Positions 33,001-42,529 of a stretch of 64,000 nt of DNA are shown one piece after another. Numbering within the stretch: the first letter of the stretch is position 1; each line of letters opens with the position of its first letter. A model generated the notes under the pieces. It was given only the letters and a program-made list of their open reading frames with translations, had not been told where the DNA came from and did no database searches. The stretch comes from Streptomyces luteolifulvus (GTDB lineage Bacteria; Actinomycetota; Actinomycetes; Streptomycetales; Streptomycetaceae), in the NCBI RefSeq assembly GCF_008806595.1, contig NZ_VZRB01000042.1, positions 1 to 64,000 on the forward strand, written 5' to 3'. Position numbers and translations under genes: made by a program.

Positions 33001-33094
33001 GGAGCCGGGATCGCGTGGCCCCCGTGAACATGATGAGGCCGCAGATGGGGAGTGCGAGCCCATGTCACGGGTCCGTGCGATCTCGCACCGGGGG

Positions 33095-33123
33095 CCGGCG
33101 GGCGGAGTGGGGCCGCCCGCCGG
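33095..33123. terminator. Bidirectional terminator, 11-bp stem
   Basis: CCGGCGGGCGG (33095-33105) pairs perfectly with 33113-33123 over a seven-base loop, with GGGG/CCCC extending the stem after a TA bulge. It sits between the convergent SSI and Ppx/GppA genes. Confidence 0.75.
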
Positions 33124-33139
33124 TACCCCGGTTCACTGT

Positions 33140-34159
33140 TCAGCTCCTGGCCGTCGCACTCGTCGTCGCGATGCGCAGGGGCACCGGATCGCGAAGGCCG
33201 GGCTCCTCGTTGCGGCGGTTGATCTCCGCCCACCAGGAGGGACCGTCCTCGATATGGCGCAGCAGAACGCCCTCGCGGATCGCCCAGGGGCAGATCGTGA
33301 CCGTTTCGAGGCCGGTCAGTTTCATCGCGGTGTGTCCGACCACCGCGCCGGCCAGGCTCTGCGCGGCACGTGGTGCGGAGATGCCGGGCAGCAGGGCCCG
33401 CTCGGTGGCGGGGAGGGCGGCCAGCCGGACGATCGCCTCACCCAGGTCCGAGCGGTGCAACCGCCGCTCCGTGAACGGGCCGTGCCGTCCGGGCGGGGCA
33501 CCGCACAGCCGCCCCAGCTGCTGGAAGGTGCGTGAGGTGGCCACCGCCGTAAGGGGCCCCTCCCAGCGGATCCGCGCCGCCACATCGCGCAGCTGGTGGC
33601 GGACCTTGCGGCGCAGTGCTCGTATCACATCGGGCGGCGGCGGGTCCTGGCCCTCGAAGAACTCGTGGGTGAGCCGGCTCGCACCGAGCGGCAGTGAGGC
33701 CACGAAGTCCGGTAACCGGCCGCGTCCGAAGGCCACTTCGAGCGAGCCGCCACCGATGTCCAGCAGGGCGAGCGGTCCCGAGCGCCAGCCCATCCAGCGC
33801 CGGGCCCCGAGAAACGTGAGCTCGGCCTCGACCTCGCCCGGCACGGTGCACAGCATGACCCCGGTCCGGGTCCGGACGGTGCGCAGCACCTCCTGACGGT
33901 TCGGGGCGCTGCGCACGACGGCGGTCGCGAAGGCCAAGGGGCCGGCCGCTCCCCACCGGGCCGCGGTCCTGCTCGCCTCGTCGACCGCGTCCACGAGCCG
34001 TTCCACGGCCTGCTCGGGTACCGGTTCCCCGGGCCGCACCTCAGCCGACAGCCTCAGACGCCACTTGGCGGTGTGCACCGGCAGGGGCACACCGCCTTTC
34101 GCGTCCGCCACCACGAGTCTGACCGTGTTCGACCCCACGTCCACCACGCTGATTCGCAT
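33140..34159 (-). CDS. Ppx/GppA family phosphatase
   Basis: A 339-residue ASKHA-fold protein. The N-terminal MRISVVDVGSNTVRLVVAD is the phosphate-1 motif, and LLDIGGGSLEV the phosphate-2 loop. The family hydrolyses polyphosphate or pppGpp. It is the short (about 310-340 residue) actinobacterial form. ATG 34159 is the conserved start. Confidence 0.88.
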   Translation of the reverse strand: MRISVVDVGSNTVRLVVADAKGGVPLPVHTAKWRLRLSAEVRPGEPVPEQAVERLVDAVDEASRTAARWGAAGPLAFATAVVRSAPNRQEVLRTVRTRTGVMLCTVPGEVEAELTFLGARRWMGWRSGPLALLDIGGGSLEVAFGRGRLPDFVASLPLGASRLTHEFFEGQDPPPPDVIRALRRKVRHQLRDVAARIRWEGPLTAVATSRTFQQLGRLCGAPPGRHGPFTERRLHRSDLGEAIVRLAALPATERALLPGISAPRAAQSLAGAVVGHTAMKLTGLETVTICPWAIREGVLLRHIEDGPSWWAEINRRNEEPGLRDPVPLRIATTSATARS

Positions 34160-34200
34160 GGACCGGTGAGTACCCGCTCGCGGGACGTCCCAACAGGGAC

Positions 34201-34728
34201 TCACTCCGGGTGCCACGGCGTGAGCCGCGGCCACCAGCCCGGCACCGCACGCCGGTAACGCTCGTACTCGGCGCCGAACCTGCGGGTCAGGACGGGCTCC
34301 TCGTACCACTTCGCGAACCCCGCCATGAGCAACCAGGCGCACCCGCCGTACACGAACAGGACCGGCCGGGCGAGCAGCAGGCCCTGGCCCGCGATCGCGG
34401 CCACCACCGCCAGATACATCGGGTTGCGCACATGCCGGTACAGGCCGCCCACCACAAGGTGTTCGGGGGGCGCCACCGGCGCCGGGGTGCCCAGACCCTC
34501 CACCACGAACCGTACGTAGGCGGTCAGCAGGACCGCCGCGCCGGCCGCCAGAGGCACCAGCCCCAGCAGCCGCAAGGGCAGCCACCAGTCACCGCCCCGC
34601 CACCCGGTCAGCCACCACGGCAGCATTACGACCACGGTGCCGGGAGCGAGCACGAGGAACAGCAGCGTGCCGAGGGCCGCCGACGACTTGCGCACACCGC
34701 CACCATGCAGGACCGTGCGACCCGGCAC
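34201..34728 (-). CDS. Isoprenylcysteine carboxyl methyltransferase-like membrane protein
   Basis: A 175-residue protein with three to four membrane segments. GLYRHVRNPMYLAVV and the C-terminal EEPVLTRRFGAEYERYRR are the hallmark of the PEMT/ICMT fold, which binds SAM at the membrane. GTG starts at 34728 and 34695 are both possible; neither has a good ribosome-binding site. The methyl acceptor is unknown. Confidence 0.78.
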   Translation of the reverse strand: MPGRTVLHGGGVRKSSAALGTLLFLVLAPGTVVVMLPWWLTGWRGGDWWLPLRLLGLVPLAAGAAVLLTAYVRFVVEGLGTPAPVAPPEHLVVGGLYRHVRNPMYLAVVAAIAGQGLLLARPVLFVYGGCAWLLMAGFAKWYEEPVLTRRFGAEYERYRRAVPGWWPRLTPWHPE

Positions 34729-34804
34729 AAGAGTTGAACATGTTCAGAAAGGGTGTCGGCATGACGGGGCGTGATCGCCGAGCGATGGAATCGAGGGGAA
34801 AGCC

Positions 34805-35329
34805 GTGCCGACCCACTCGTCCGGCCTTGCCTCAGGACGGTATGCGGTGTTCGTCGCCTGTCTGCTCGCGCTCGCGGGATGCAACCCGCATATGTACGAC
34901 GAAGTGCCCGCGCTGCATGACGCGAAGCCGGCAGAGGTATCGGGGTCATGGCTCGGCCACGACCGGACGCACGTCGTCCTCCGGCCTGACGGGAGGGCCG
35001 ACATCCGTCTCCTGGACGGGCAGGAGTGGGACTTCGACGACAGGTGGCGCCTGTCGGGGACGGGAACCTGGAAGCTGACCGACCGGCGGACCGGGTGGAA
35101 CGACGGTCAGCATGTCCGGCTGACCCTCATCTCACGCACCGGGGTGGCGGCTCGTGCGCCGGAGCCCGGCGAGCGTCTCGGCCCGCCTGCGGACGGATCT
35201 CAGGCACCCGACACCTACACATGGACGTTCGAGTTGGAGCGCGACGACAAGGAAACGCTCAGGCTCTACTTCATCTTCGGCGACCCGGACTCGCGCAGCA
35301 CTTACACCTTGGAGAGAGAAGTGCCCTAG
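34805..35329 (+). CDS. Small lipoprotein, unknown function
   Basis: A 174-residue protein with a signal peptide ending LLALAGC, a good lipobox. The mature part is beta-rich (SGSWLGHDRTHVVLRPDGRA; DTYTWTFELERDD), recalling lipocalin-like or copper-resistance-type folds, but no family is claimed. The GTG start has GAGGGG upstream. Faces outward. Confidence 0.72.
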   Translation: MPTHSSGLASGRYAVFVACLLALAGCNPHMYDEVPALHDAKPAEVSGSWLGHDRTHVVLRPDGRADIRLLDGQEWDFDDRWRLSGTGTWKLTDRRTGWNDGQHVRLTLISRTGVAARAPEPGERLGPPADGSQAPDTYTWTFELERDDKETLRLYFIFGDPDSRSTYTLEREVP

Positions 35330-35443
35330 CAATGCGGGGATCGATGTGCTCCGTTGCTCGTTCGGGTGCACACCTTGTGCAGGTTTCGTCAGCCGTGCCC
35401 AGGATTGACCTTGCGATCCGTTCCCTGATGAAAGCGAAAGACC

Positions 35444-35740
35444 ATGCCGACGTATGTCACGTTGCTGAATTGGACCGATCAAGGGATCCGGCAGTACAAG
35501 GACACCGCACAGCGTGCGGAGGCCTTCGCCGCAGCGGCGCAGAACCTCGGGGTGACGCTCTCGAACCTCTACTGGACCGTCGGTTCGTACGACCTCGTGG
35601 CCGTTGTCGAGGCGCCCGACGACGAAACCGCCACCGCGGCGCTCCTGCAACTCGGCGGGGCGGGCAACGTCCGGAGCACGACCTTGCGAGCCTTCGGCCG
35701 GGAGGAGATCGATCGCATCATCGCCAAGGCCGCCGGCTGA
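35444..35740 (+). CDS. GYD-domain protein
   Basis: A 98-residue protein with the GYD motif region WTVGSYDLVAVVEAPDD and the opening YVTLLNWTDQGIRQYKDT. A small ferredoxin-like-fold domain of unknown function, widespread as a stand-alone cytosolic protein. Confidence 0.82.
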   Translation: MPTYVTLLNWTDQGIRQYKDTAQRAEAFAAAAQNLGVTLSNLYWTVGSYDLVAVVEAPDDETATAALLQLGGAGNVRSTTLRAFGREEIDRIIAKAAG

Positions 35741-35832
35741 TGGCTCCAGGCATGGGTGCGGATGTCAGGCAGGCCGAGCACGATCGCCGACGTCGTCGCC
35801 CGGCTCGCCCCGTACCGCGGGACTGATCCACC

Positions 35833-36366
35833 ATGTCCGCCGACCTCACCGGTACCTGTCTGACCCTGGACGACGGCCGCCCCGCCGTCCGGTTCAGCCG
35901 TATCCACGACCATCCGATCGACCGTGTCTGGCGGTTCGTCACCGACCCCGGGGAACTGGTCCACTGGTTCCCGTCCCGCGCCGACGTCGACCTGCGCCCC
36001 GGCGGCTCGATCCGGTTCAGCGGCGACCCCGACATGCCGGAGTCGACCGGCCGGGTCCTCGCGGTGGACGCGCCCCGGCACCTGTCCTTCGCCTGGGGCG
36101 GCGACGAACTGCACTTCGATCTCGAAGCGGTCGACGAGCAGCGCACCCGCTTCACCCTCACCAACGTTCTCGAGGCCGAGAACACCGCCGCCCGCACCGC
36201 CGCCGGCTGGGAGGTGTGCCTCGCCGCACTCGACGCGTTGGCACGCGGCGAGCGCTTCGAGGGCCCGCACGCCGGAGCCGGGGCTCCCTGGCAGGAGTTC
36301 TACGACGGTTACGTCGCCGCCAGTGTCCCCTCCGGCGCGCCCGTCCCGGGCCTCGACGACGCCTGA
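35833..36366 (+). CDS. SRPBCC (AHSA1-type) protein
   Basis: A 177-residue START-like helix-grip protein. RIHDHPIDRVWRFVTDPGEL and TGRVLAVDAPRHLSFAWG are the typical N-terminal and central strands. Binds a hydrophobic ligand or client; function not predictable. Convergent with the export ABC gene, stops four bases apart. Confidence 0.82.
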   Translation: MSADLTGTCLTLDDGRPAVRFSRIHDHPIDRVWRFVTDPGELVHWFPSRADVDLRPGGSIRFSGDPDMPESTGRVLAVDAPRHLSFAWGGDELHFDLEAVDEQRTRFTLTNVLEAENTAARTAAGWEVCLAALDALARGERFEGPHAGAGAPWQEFYDGYVAASVPSGAPVPGLDDA

Positions 36367-36370
36367 GGTG

Positions 36371-39190
36371 TCACGCCAACTGGCGCCGCACCAGCTCGTG
36401 CAGCCGCCCGCCCGTGTCCGCGAGCAGCCGCGCGGGCGGGCCCTGCTGGGCGATCCTGCCGTTCTCCATCACGATGACGCGGTCGGCGTCCAGCACCGTC
36501 GAAAGGCGGTGCGCGATGACGATGCGCGTGGCGCTGAGCTTGCGGGTGCTCTCGATGACCGTGCGCTGGGTGTCGTTGTCCAGCGCGCTGGTCGCCTCGT
36601 CGAAGAAGAGGATGCGCGGGCGGCGGATCAACGCCTGGGCGATCATGAGACGTTGGCGCTGCCCGCCGGAGACCGCGCCGCTGCCCGACACGATCGTGTG
36701 CAGCCCCATCGGCATCCGCCGGATGTCCTCGGCGAGCCCCGCCATCTCCGCCGCCGCCATCGCCTCCTCCGGCGTGCAGGGTTCGGTGCCGCGGATGACG
36801 TCCAGGAGGGAGCCGGTGAACGGCTGCGCGTGCTGGAGCACCACCCCGCACTGCCGCCGCACCGCCGAATGGTCGAGGGCGGCCAGGTCCTGACCGTCGT
36901 ACAGGACGCTGCCCGAGACCGGCCGGTCGAAGCCGATCAGCAGTCTGAGCAGGGTCGACTTCCCGCAGCCGCTGGGGCCGACGATCGCCACGAACTCGCC
37001 GGGCCCCACCTCGAACGAGACGTCGTCGAGGACCAGCGGACCGTCGTCCGCGTACCGGAACGACAGCCGGCGCGCCTCGACCGCCCCGGACAGCGGACCG
37101 GGCCGGGTGCTCCCGGTGCGCACCTCGGGCGTCGCCGCCAGCACCGGCTCGATCTCCTCGAACAGCGGCAGCGCGGCCACCGCCGACACGAAGGCGCCGG
37201 TCAGCTGGGTGACCGAGGTCAGGAGCATCGTGACCGAGGTGTTGAAGGTGAGGAACGCGGCCGCCGACATCGTCCCGCGCGCCGGGCCCGCGAGCAGCAT
37301 GAACATCAGCAGGGTGCACACCGGGAGGTACACCGCGCCCAGGACCGTCGTCAGATTCTTGACGCGGCCCACCTTCTGCTGGAGCTCACGGCTGCGCGCG
37401 AACTGTGACGCCCACGCCGCGTAGGCGTAGTTCTCGGCCGCCGCCACTCGCAGCTTCGGCAGCCCGCGCAGCGTCTGGAACGCCTGGTTGTTCAGCTTGT
37501 TGCCGAGCACCACCAGACGTCGCTGCCCGCGCACCTGCCACAGCCCGAGGCCCAGGAACAGCGCGGCGATCACGACGAGCAGGCCGGTCGCCGCGAGCGC
37601 CATCGGCACGCTGTACCACAGCAGCAGCCCGAGGTTCATCGCTCCCACGGTCACCGACTGGGCGACCACCGGCCCGACTCCCGCCAGCAGCCGGCGGATC
37701 GAGCTGATGCCCATCGCCGCGCTCGCCAGCTCGCCCGTGGACCGCTGGGTGAAGAACGTCGTCGGCAGCCTCAACAGCCTGTCCCAGACGGTCGGCTGGA
37801 GCGTGGCCTCGATCCGGCCCTCCAGCCGCAGGATCGTCAGATTCTGCAGCAGCATGAACGCCGCCGCCACCACACTGCTGATCATCACGGCCAGACCGAC
37901 CTGCGTGATCAGCCCCTGCTCGGCCTTCGGCACATACTCGCCGAGCACCTTGCCCGTGGCGATCGGCACCAGCGCGCCGATCGCCACCGTGACCAGACCG
38001 CTGATCAGAAGGTTCGTCAGATCACCGGCCATGCCCCGGGTGCTGAACCTCAGCAGCCCGAGCGGACCGAGCCGCCGCTCGGGAAGCGGGCGGTAGAACA
38101 TCACCGCGCGCGGCTCGAACTCCTCCGCGTTGGCCTTCTCGACCGGCGTCTCACGTCCGGTCGCCGGGTGCACCGCCACATATCCGCCGCGCCGCCACAG
38201 CAGTGCCACCGGAGCCCCGGACAGGGCCCGGTGACCGACCAGGGGACCGATGTTCTCCCGCCACCAGCGGCCGTCCAGCCGTACGGTCCTGGTGCGGACG
38301 CGGGAGGCGAGGGCGACCCGCTCGACGGGGTCCAGGCGGTCGCTGCCGGCGCTGCTGTGCCCGGGCTCGGCGAGCGTGATCCCGGCTGCCCGGGCGACCA
38401 GCCTGCAGGCCGCGTAGGAGGCGTCCGCGTCGGCGGCCGTCGTGGGCCTGGCCGACTGCGTGCCGATGGACGCGAGCAGCGTCCGGTCGGCCTGGGCACG
38501 CACCGCCTCACCGGCCTTGATTCCGGCGGCCGTCCGGGTCTCGTGGGTGCGCTCGACCTGCTCGATCCAGCGGTCCAGCGTGGTCAGCAGCCGGTACTGC
38601 TGGTCGACCATGCTCTGCCAGACGGCCGGGTCCATCAGCAGGTCGGCCGCCGCCTCCGCGCCGTACAGCGAGCCGTACTGCACGCTGCCCGGCGGCACCT
38701 GCATCCAGAACACATCGTCGTCGGTGAGCGCGGCGGCGGCCTGCTCGGTGGCCATCGGGGCCTGGAAGAGGATCGACAGACTGCGGCCGACGCCGAGCGC
38801 GAGCGCGTACTCCAGGGGGCTCGTCGTGGGGGGTACGTACTGGGGGTTGCCGTACTCGTCGTACGACCAGCTCTGCGTGCCGGCGGGCTGGTACAGCTCG
38901 CGCAGCCCGATGCGGTGCACCACGCAGTCCCTGAGAGGGCGGGCGACAAGGGTGTGCTGGGGGCCCGCGACCGGACCGAGCAGCAGCGAGCCCGCCTCCA
39001 GCCGGCCGAGGTGGTGCCAGTGGCCCTGCTGCCCGGCGTCGACCGCGAACAGGTCCATGGCGCCCGCCGCGACCAGCCACAGTACCTGCGGGCCCTCCAG
39101 GTCGAGCCGGTTGAATCCGGAACAGTCGACGGGCGTGCCCGTCGACCCCAGCGCACCGAGCACGAGATCGCCTTCGCCGACGGTCGTCAT
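36371..39190 (-). CDS. NHLP-type bacteriocin export ABC transporter, permease/ATPase without peptidase
   Basis: A 939-residue protein. A long N-terminal cytosolic region (1-about 365) has no C39 cysteine; an ABC exporter membrane domain with five to six helices follows (about 390-680), then an ATPase domain with GPSGCGKST (Walker A), SGGQRQR (signature) and ILFFDEATSALD (Walker B). This matches the second ABC subunit of NHLP export systems. Start ATG 39190 is eight bases after the stop of the C39 transporter gene. It probably forms a heteromeric or parallel exporter in the membrane. Confidence 0.87.
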   Translation of the reverse strand: MTTVGEGDLVLGALGSTGTPVDCSGFNRLDLEGPQVLWLVAAGAMDLFAVDAGQQGHWHHLGRLEAGSLLLGPVAGPQHTLVARPLRDCVVHRIGLRELYQPAGTQSWSYDEYGNPQYVPPTTSPLEYALALGVGRSLSILFQAPMATEQAAAALTDDDVFWMQVPPGSVQYGSLYGAEAAADLLMDPAVWQSMVDQQYRLLTTLDRWIEQVERTHETRTAAGIKAGEAVRAQADRTLLASIGTQSARPTTAADADASYAACRLVARAAGITLAEPGHSSAGSDRLDPVERVALASRVRTRTVRLDGRWWRENIGPLVGHRALSGAPVALLWRRGGYVAVHPATGRETPVEKANAEEFEPRAVMFYRPLPERRLGPLGLLRFSTRGMAGDLTNLLISGLVTVAIGALVPIATGKVLGEYVPKAEQGLITQVGLAVMISSVVAAAFMLLQNLTILRLEGRIEATLQPTVWDRLLRLPTTFFTQRSTGELASAAMGISSIRRLLAGVGPVVAQSVTVGAMNLGLLLWYSVPMALAATGLLVVIAALFLGLGLWQVRGQRRLVVLGNKLNNQAFQTLRGLPKLRVAAAENYAYAAWASQFARSRELQQKVGRVKNLTTVLGAVYLPVCTLLMFMLLAGPARGTMSAAAFLTFNTSVTMLLTSVTQLTGAFVSAVAALPLFEEIEPVLAATPEVRTGSTRPGPLSGAVEARRLSFRYADDGPLVLDDVSFEVGPGEFVAIVGPSGCGKSTLLRLLIGFDRPVSGSVLYDGQDLAALDHSAVRRQCGVVLQHAQPFTGSLLDVIRGTEPCTPEEAMAAAEMAGLAEDIRRMPMGLHTIVSGSGAVSGGQRQRLMIAQALIRRPRILFFDEATSALDNDTQRTVIESTRKLSATRIVIAHRLSTVLDADRVIVMENGRIAQQGPPARLLADTGGRLHELVRRQLA

Positions 39191-39198
39191 CCGGCCGC

Positions 39199-41421
39199 TC
39201 ACCGCTCCCTGACCAGCGCTGCGTACGCGCCCCCGTGGGCCATCAGTTCCTCGTGCCGGCCGCGCTCCACGATCGTGCCGTGCTGGAGTACGACGATCTC
39301 GTCGCTGTCGCGGACGGTGCTGAGCCGGTGCGCGATCACCACACAGGCGCAGCCGCGCCTGCGCAGATTGTCCATGACGGTCAGTTCGGTCTCGGCGTCC
39401 AGTGCGCTCGTCACCTCGTCCAGCACCAGGATGCTGGGCCCGCGCACCAACGCCCGGGCGATCTCCAGGCGTTGGCGCTGCCCACCGGAGAAGTTGCGGC
39501 CGTCCTGCTCCACCCGGCTGTGGATGCCGCCGGGGCGGCGCATGACCACGTCGTACAGCGCCGCGTCCCGCAGCGCGTCGACCACCGCGTCGTCCGGGAT
39601 CGACGGATCCCACAGCGCCACGTTGTCGCGGACCGAGCCCTCGAAGAGGAACACGTCCTGGTCGACGAAGGAGACGGAGGCCGCGAGCGCGCCGCGCGGG
39701 ATGTCCTCCAGCCGCCGGCCGTCGATGCGGATCACCCCGTCCCACGGGGCGTAGAGGCCCGAAATCAGCCGGGAGACCGTGGACTTGCCGCTGCCGGAGC
39801 CGCCGACCAGGGCGACCTGCTGCCCGGGCCCGACGGTCAGGCCGAAGCCCGTCAGCAGCGGCTTGTCGAGCGGGTTGTAGCCGAAGGTGATGTTCTCCAG
39901 CTCGACATGGCCGTGCAGCCGATGTGCGGAGGCGCCCGCGCCTGGCCGGCCGTGGAGCGGGTCGGCCCGGAAGTTCTCCACGTCCTTCAGCCGGGCCACG
40001 TCGGCGGCGAAGTCCTGGATACGGCCCGCCACGCCGTTGAGCCGGGTGATCGGGGCGGTGAAGCGGGTGACCAGCGCCTGGAAGGCGACCAGCAGGCCGA
40101 CCGAGATGCCGCCCTCCACCGCCCGCAGCCCGCCGATCCAGAGGATGAGCGCGCTGTTGAGCGTCGCGAGCGTCGGCGCGACCACACCCAGCCAGGCGCC
40201 GGGCACGCCGAGCCGCTGCTGCTCCTCCAGCGTCGTGGCGTGCTGTCCGGCCCACTTGCGGAAGTAGCCGTCCTCACCGCCGGTCGCCTTCATCGTCTCG
40301 ATCAACTGCAGCCCGGTGTATGCGGTGTTGGCCAGCCGGGCGCTGTCGGCGCGTAGCTTCGCCGTACGGGTCGCGCGCAGCCGTACGACGATCCGCAGGG
40401 CGATCACATTCAGCAGGGCCACGCCGATGCCGAGGCAGGTGAGCTGGGGGTCGTAGGTGAACAGCAGTGCCGCGTAGAGCACCACGACCACGGCGTCCAC
40501 CCCGGCCGCCGCCAGGTCGCGGGCCAGTGTCTCGGCCACGGCGTCGTTCGACTGGAGGCGCTGGACCAGATCGGCCGGGCTGCGCTGGGAGAAGAACGTG
40601 ACCGGCAGCCGCAGCAGATGGCGCAGGAAGCGCGCGCTGGACAGCGTGGAGGAGATGAGGCGGCCGTGCAGCAGGTTCGCCTGCTGCAGCCAGGTCAGCA
40701 CGAGGGTGAGCAGGACGCACGCCCCCATCGACGCGAACAGGACACCGAGCAGGGAGGTCCGACCCCTGATCAGGAACATGTCGATATAGGTACGGCTCAG
40801 CGCGGGCACGGCCGCGCCGACCGCCACCAGCAGCAGACTGGCCAGCACCGCCGCGGGCATGGTGCCCGCGGTCCCGCGCAGCCGGGCCGGCATGGCACCG
40901 AGAATGCCCGGCCTGCGGCCGCCCTTCTCGAAGTCCTCGCCCGGCTCCATCACCAGCACGACGCCGGTGAAGCTGCCGTCGAAGTCCTCCATCGGCACAA
41001 AACGCCGGCCCTTGCCGGGGTCGTTGACATACACGCCGCGGCGGCCGAAGCGGCGGCCCATGCCGTCGTAGACGACGTAGTGGTTGAACTCCCAGAACAG
41101 CACGGCGGGCGTGCGGACCCCGGCGAGGGCCGCCGTGTCCATCTGCATGCCCTTGGCCGTCAGACCGTAACTGCGGGCTGCCTTCAGCAGATTGCCGGCG
41201 CGCGAGCCGTCCCGGGAGACACCGCAGGCGATACGCAGCTCCTCCAGCGGGACATGCCGGCCGTAGTGGCCGAGCACCATCGCGAGGGAGGCGGCGCCGC
41301 ACTCGACGGCCTCCATCTGGAGCACGGTCGGTGTGCGGACGGTCTTCACCCGGCCCGTGGGCACCGGGCGCTTCGCCGGGGCGGCGCGGCGCCTGCCCCG
41401 GGTGTCCTGTGCGGCACTCAC
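39199..41421 (-). CDS. NHLP-type C39 peptidase/permease/ATPase exporter
   Basis: A 740-residue peptidase-containing ABC transporter. C39 domain at the N-terminus with catalytic Cys in VECGAASLAMVLGHYG and His in FNHYVVYDG; membrane domain about 200-470; ATPase with GGSGSGKST, SGGQRQR and ILVLDEVTSALD. It should cut the double-glycine leader of the precursor encoded at 42314-42529 and export the core. GTG 41421 overlaps the stop of the HlyD-like gene (GTGA). Confidence 0.9.
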   Translation of the reverse strand: MSAAQDTRGRRRAAPAKRPVPTGRVKTVRTPTVLQMEAVECGAASLAMVLGHYGRHVPLEELRIACGVSRDGSRAGNLLKAARSYGLTAKGMQMDTAALAGVRTPAVLFWEFNHYVVYDGMGRRFGRRGVYVNDPGKGRRFVPMEDFDGSFTGVVLVMEPGEDFEKGGRRPGILGAMPARLRGTAGTMPAAVLASLLLVAVGAAVPALSRTYIDMFLIRGRTSLLGVLFASMGACVLLTLVLTWLQQANLLHGRLISSTLSSARFLRHLLRLPVTFFSQRSPADLVQRLQSNDAVAETLARDLAAAGVDAVVVVLYAALLFTYDPQLTCLGIGVALLNVIALRIVVRLRATRTAKLRADSARLANTAYTGLQLIETMKATGGEDGYFRKWAGQHATTLEEQQRLGVPGAWLGVVAPTLATLNSALILWIGGLRAVEGGISVGLLVAFQALVTRFTAPITRLNGVAGRIQDFAADVARLKDVENFRADPLHGRPGAGASAHRLHGHVELENITFGYNPLDKPLLTGFGLTVGPGQQVALVGGSGSGKSTVSRLISGLYAPWDGVIRIDGRRLEDIPRGALAASVSFVDQDVFLFEGSVRDNVALWDPSIPDDAVVDALRDAALYDVVMRRPGGIHSRVEQDGRNFSGGQRQRLEIARALVRGPSILVLDEVTSALDAETELTVMDNLRRRGCACVVIAHRLSTVRDSDEIVVLQHGTIVERGRHEELMAHGGAYAALVRER

Positions 41422-42224
41422 GGCAGCAGCCAATCGACGGGACGCCGGCCGGGCAGCCGGATCGAGCCCGTGGCCATGGTCATGGAGGTGAGGGTGAACG
41501 GCGGGCCGTCCGCGGACGACCACGCGTAGCCGCTCTTCGTGCCCGGCGACCTGTCCAGCTTCACCAGGACCGCCACCGGCCGGCCGTCCCGGGTGAACTG
41601 CTCGCCGAGCTGGCTGTCGCCGAGGAAGGCGGCGATCTGCCGCGCGGACTGCGCGGAGCGGTCCACCGAGGTCACATGGCCGTGCAGCACGCCGTACTCC
41701 TCGGCGGGCACCGACTGGACGGTCAGGTCCACGGCGGCGTCCGCCGGCACGGACGCCGCCTTCTCGGCGGGGACGTACACCGTCGCGTAGAGCGGGTCGG
41801 AGGCGTGGGCGACCTTCTCCACGGCGGCGACGTCCGCGCCGGTCCGGATGATCTGGCCGATGGTCGCCGCGAGCGCGGTGACCCGGCCGGCGGCGACCGT
41901 GCGGACCACGGTCTCGCCCTCGGCCGTACGGACCTTGAGCACGGGCGAGTTCGCGGGCAGCCGCCGGCCCTCCTCGGTGAGGACCTCGGTCACCTGGCCC
42001 GCCACGGGGCTCTGCAGGACGTAACTGCCCCTCCCGTGCGTGAGGATGGCGGGCGCGCCGATGGTGGAGGCGACGGAGCCGGTGACGGCCCAGACGGACC
42101 CGGCCGCCATGACGGCCACCGTTGCGCAGAGGACCAGCCAGCCCCGGGGCCGGGCGAAGCGCACCGGAAGGTCGAGCTCTTCGGGCGACTGGAGCTTGGC
42201 GAGGGCCTGTTGGCGGAACTGCAC
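41418..42224 (-). CDS. NHLP-type HlyD-like secretion protein
   Basis: A 268-residue membrane-fusion protein. One N-terminal membrane helix (WLVLCATVAVMAAGSVWAV), then a lipoyl-like/barrel-sandwich region (LQSPVAGQVTEVLTEEGRRL, VRTVAAGRVTALAATIGQII). Works with the two ABC transporters in peptide export. It starts 89 bases after the precursor stop. Confidence 0.87.
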   Translation of the reverse strand: MQFRQQALAKLQSPEELDLPVRFARPRGWLVLCATVAVMAAGSVWAVTGSVASTIGAPAILTHGRGSYVLQSPVAGQVTEVLTEEGRRLPANSPVLKVRTAEGETVVRTVAAGRVTALAATIGQIIRTGADVAAVEKVAHASDPLYATVYVPAEKAASVPADAAVDLTVQSVPAEEYGVLHGHVTSVDRSAQSARQIAAFLGDSQLGEQFTRDGRPVAVLVKLDRSPGTKSGYAWSSADGPPFTLTSMTMATGSIRLPGRRPVDWLLP

Positions 42225-42313
42225 GGAACTTCCCTCACCTGTGGGGGAGATCTTCTACGGCGGCCAGGAGCCCCGGAGCCGAAATGCCCCGGGACTTCTG
42301 GCACACGGTGCGA

Positions 42314-42529
42314 TCAGAGACCGGAGACCAGGCCCGCGACCGGGGCGGTGTTCAGGCCGGTGACACCCTCGACGGTGCCGACGGCCGTGTTGGCCAGGCC
42401 GGAAACCGGGGCCACGCCGTCCACCAGGCCGGTGACGGTGCCGACGGAGTTCAGGTGCAGACCGCCGGAGACGTTGTCGAGCTCGGCGTCGGAGATCTCG
42501 ACGGTCTCAACCTGGGGGGTGGAGTTCAT
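42314..42529 (-). CDS. Double-glycine leader peptide precursor, putative bacteriocin
   Basis: A 71-residue peptide, first gene of the export operon. Leader residues 1-23 end in ELDNVSGG, a textbook C39 cleavage site. The predicted core is 48 residues (LHLNSVG...LVSGL): Gly/Val/Leu/Thr-rich, no Cys, no Lys or Arg, one His, and slightly acidic. It contains two pseudo-repeats starting VGTV. No lanthionine, YcaO or radical-SAM enzyme gene is nearby, so the product may be unmodified. Start ATG 42529 has AGGGA nine bases upstream. Antibacterial, signalling or surface roles are all possible. Confidence 0.82.
   Translation of the reverse strand: MNSTPQVETVEISDAELDNVSGGLHLNSVGTVTGLVDGVAPVSGLANTAVGTVEGVTGLNTAPVAGLVSGL

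Noticed and set aside
34728..34804. Possible promoter in the short gap before the lipoprotein gene
   Set aside because: No -35/-10 pair with acceptable spacing could be placed.
36371..40255. A 1294-residue continuous frame covering both ABC genes
   Set aside because: The frame is open by chance through the upstream gene. ATG 39190 starts the true second transporter, and the C39 transporter is read in a different frame.
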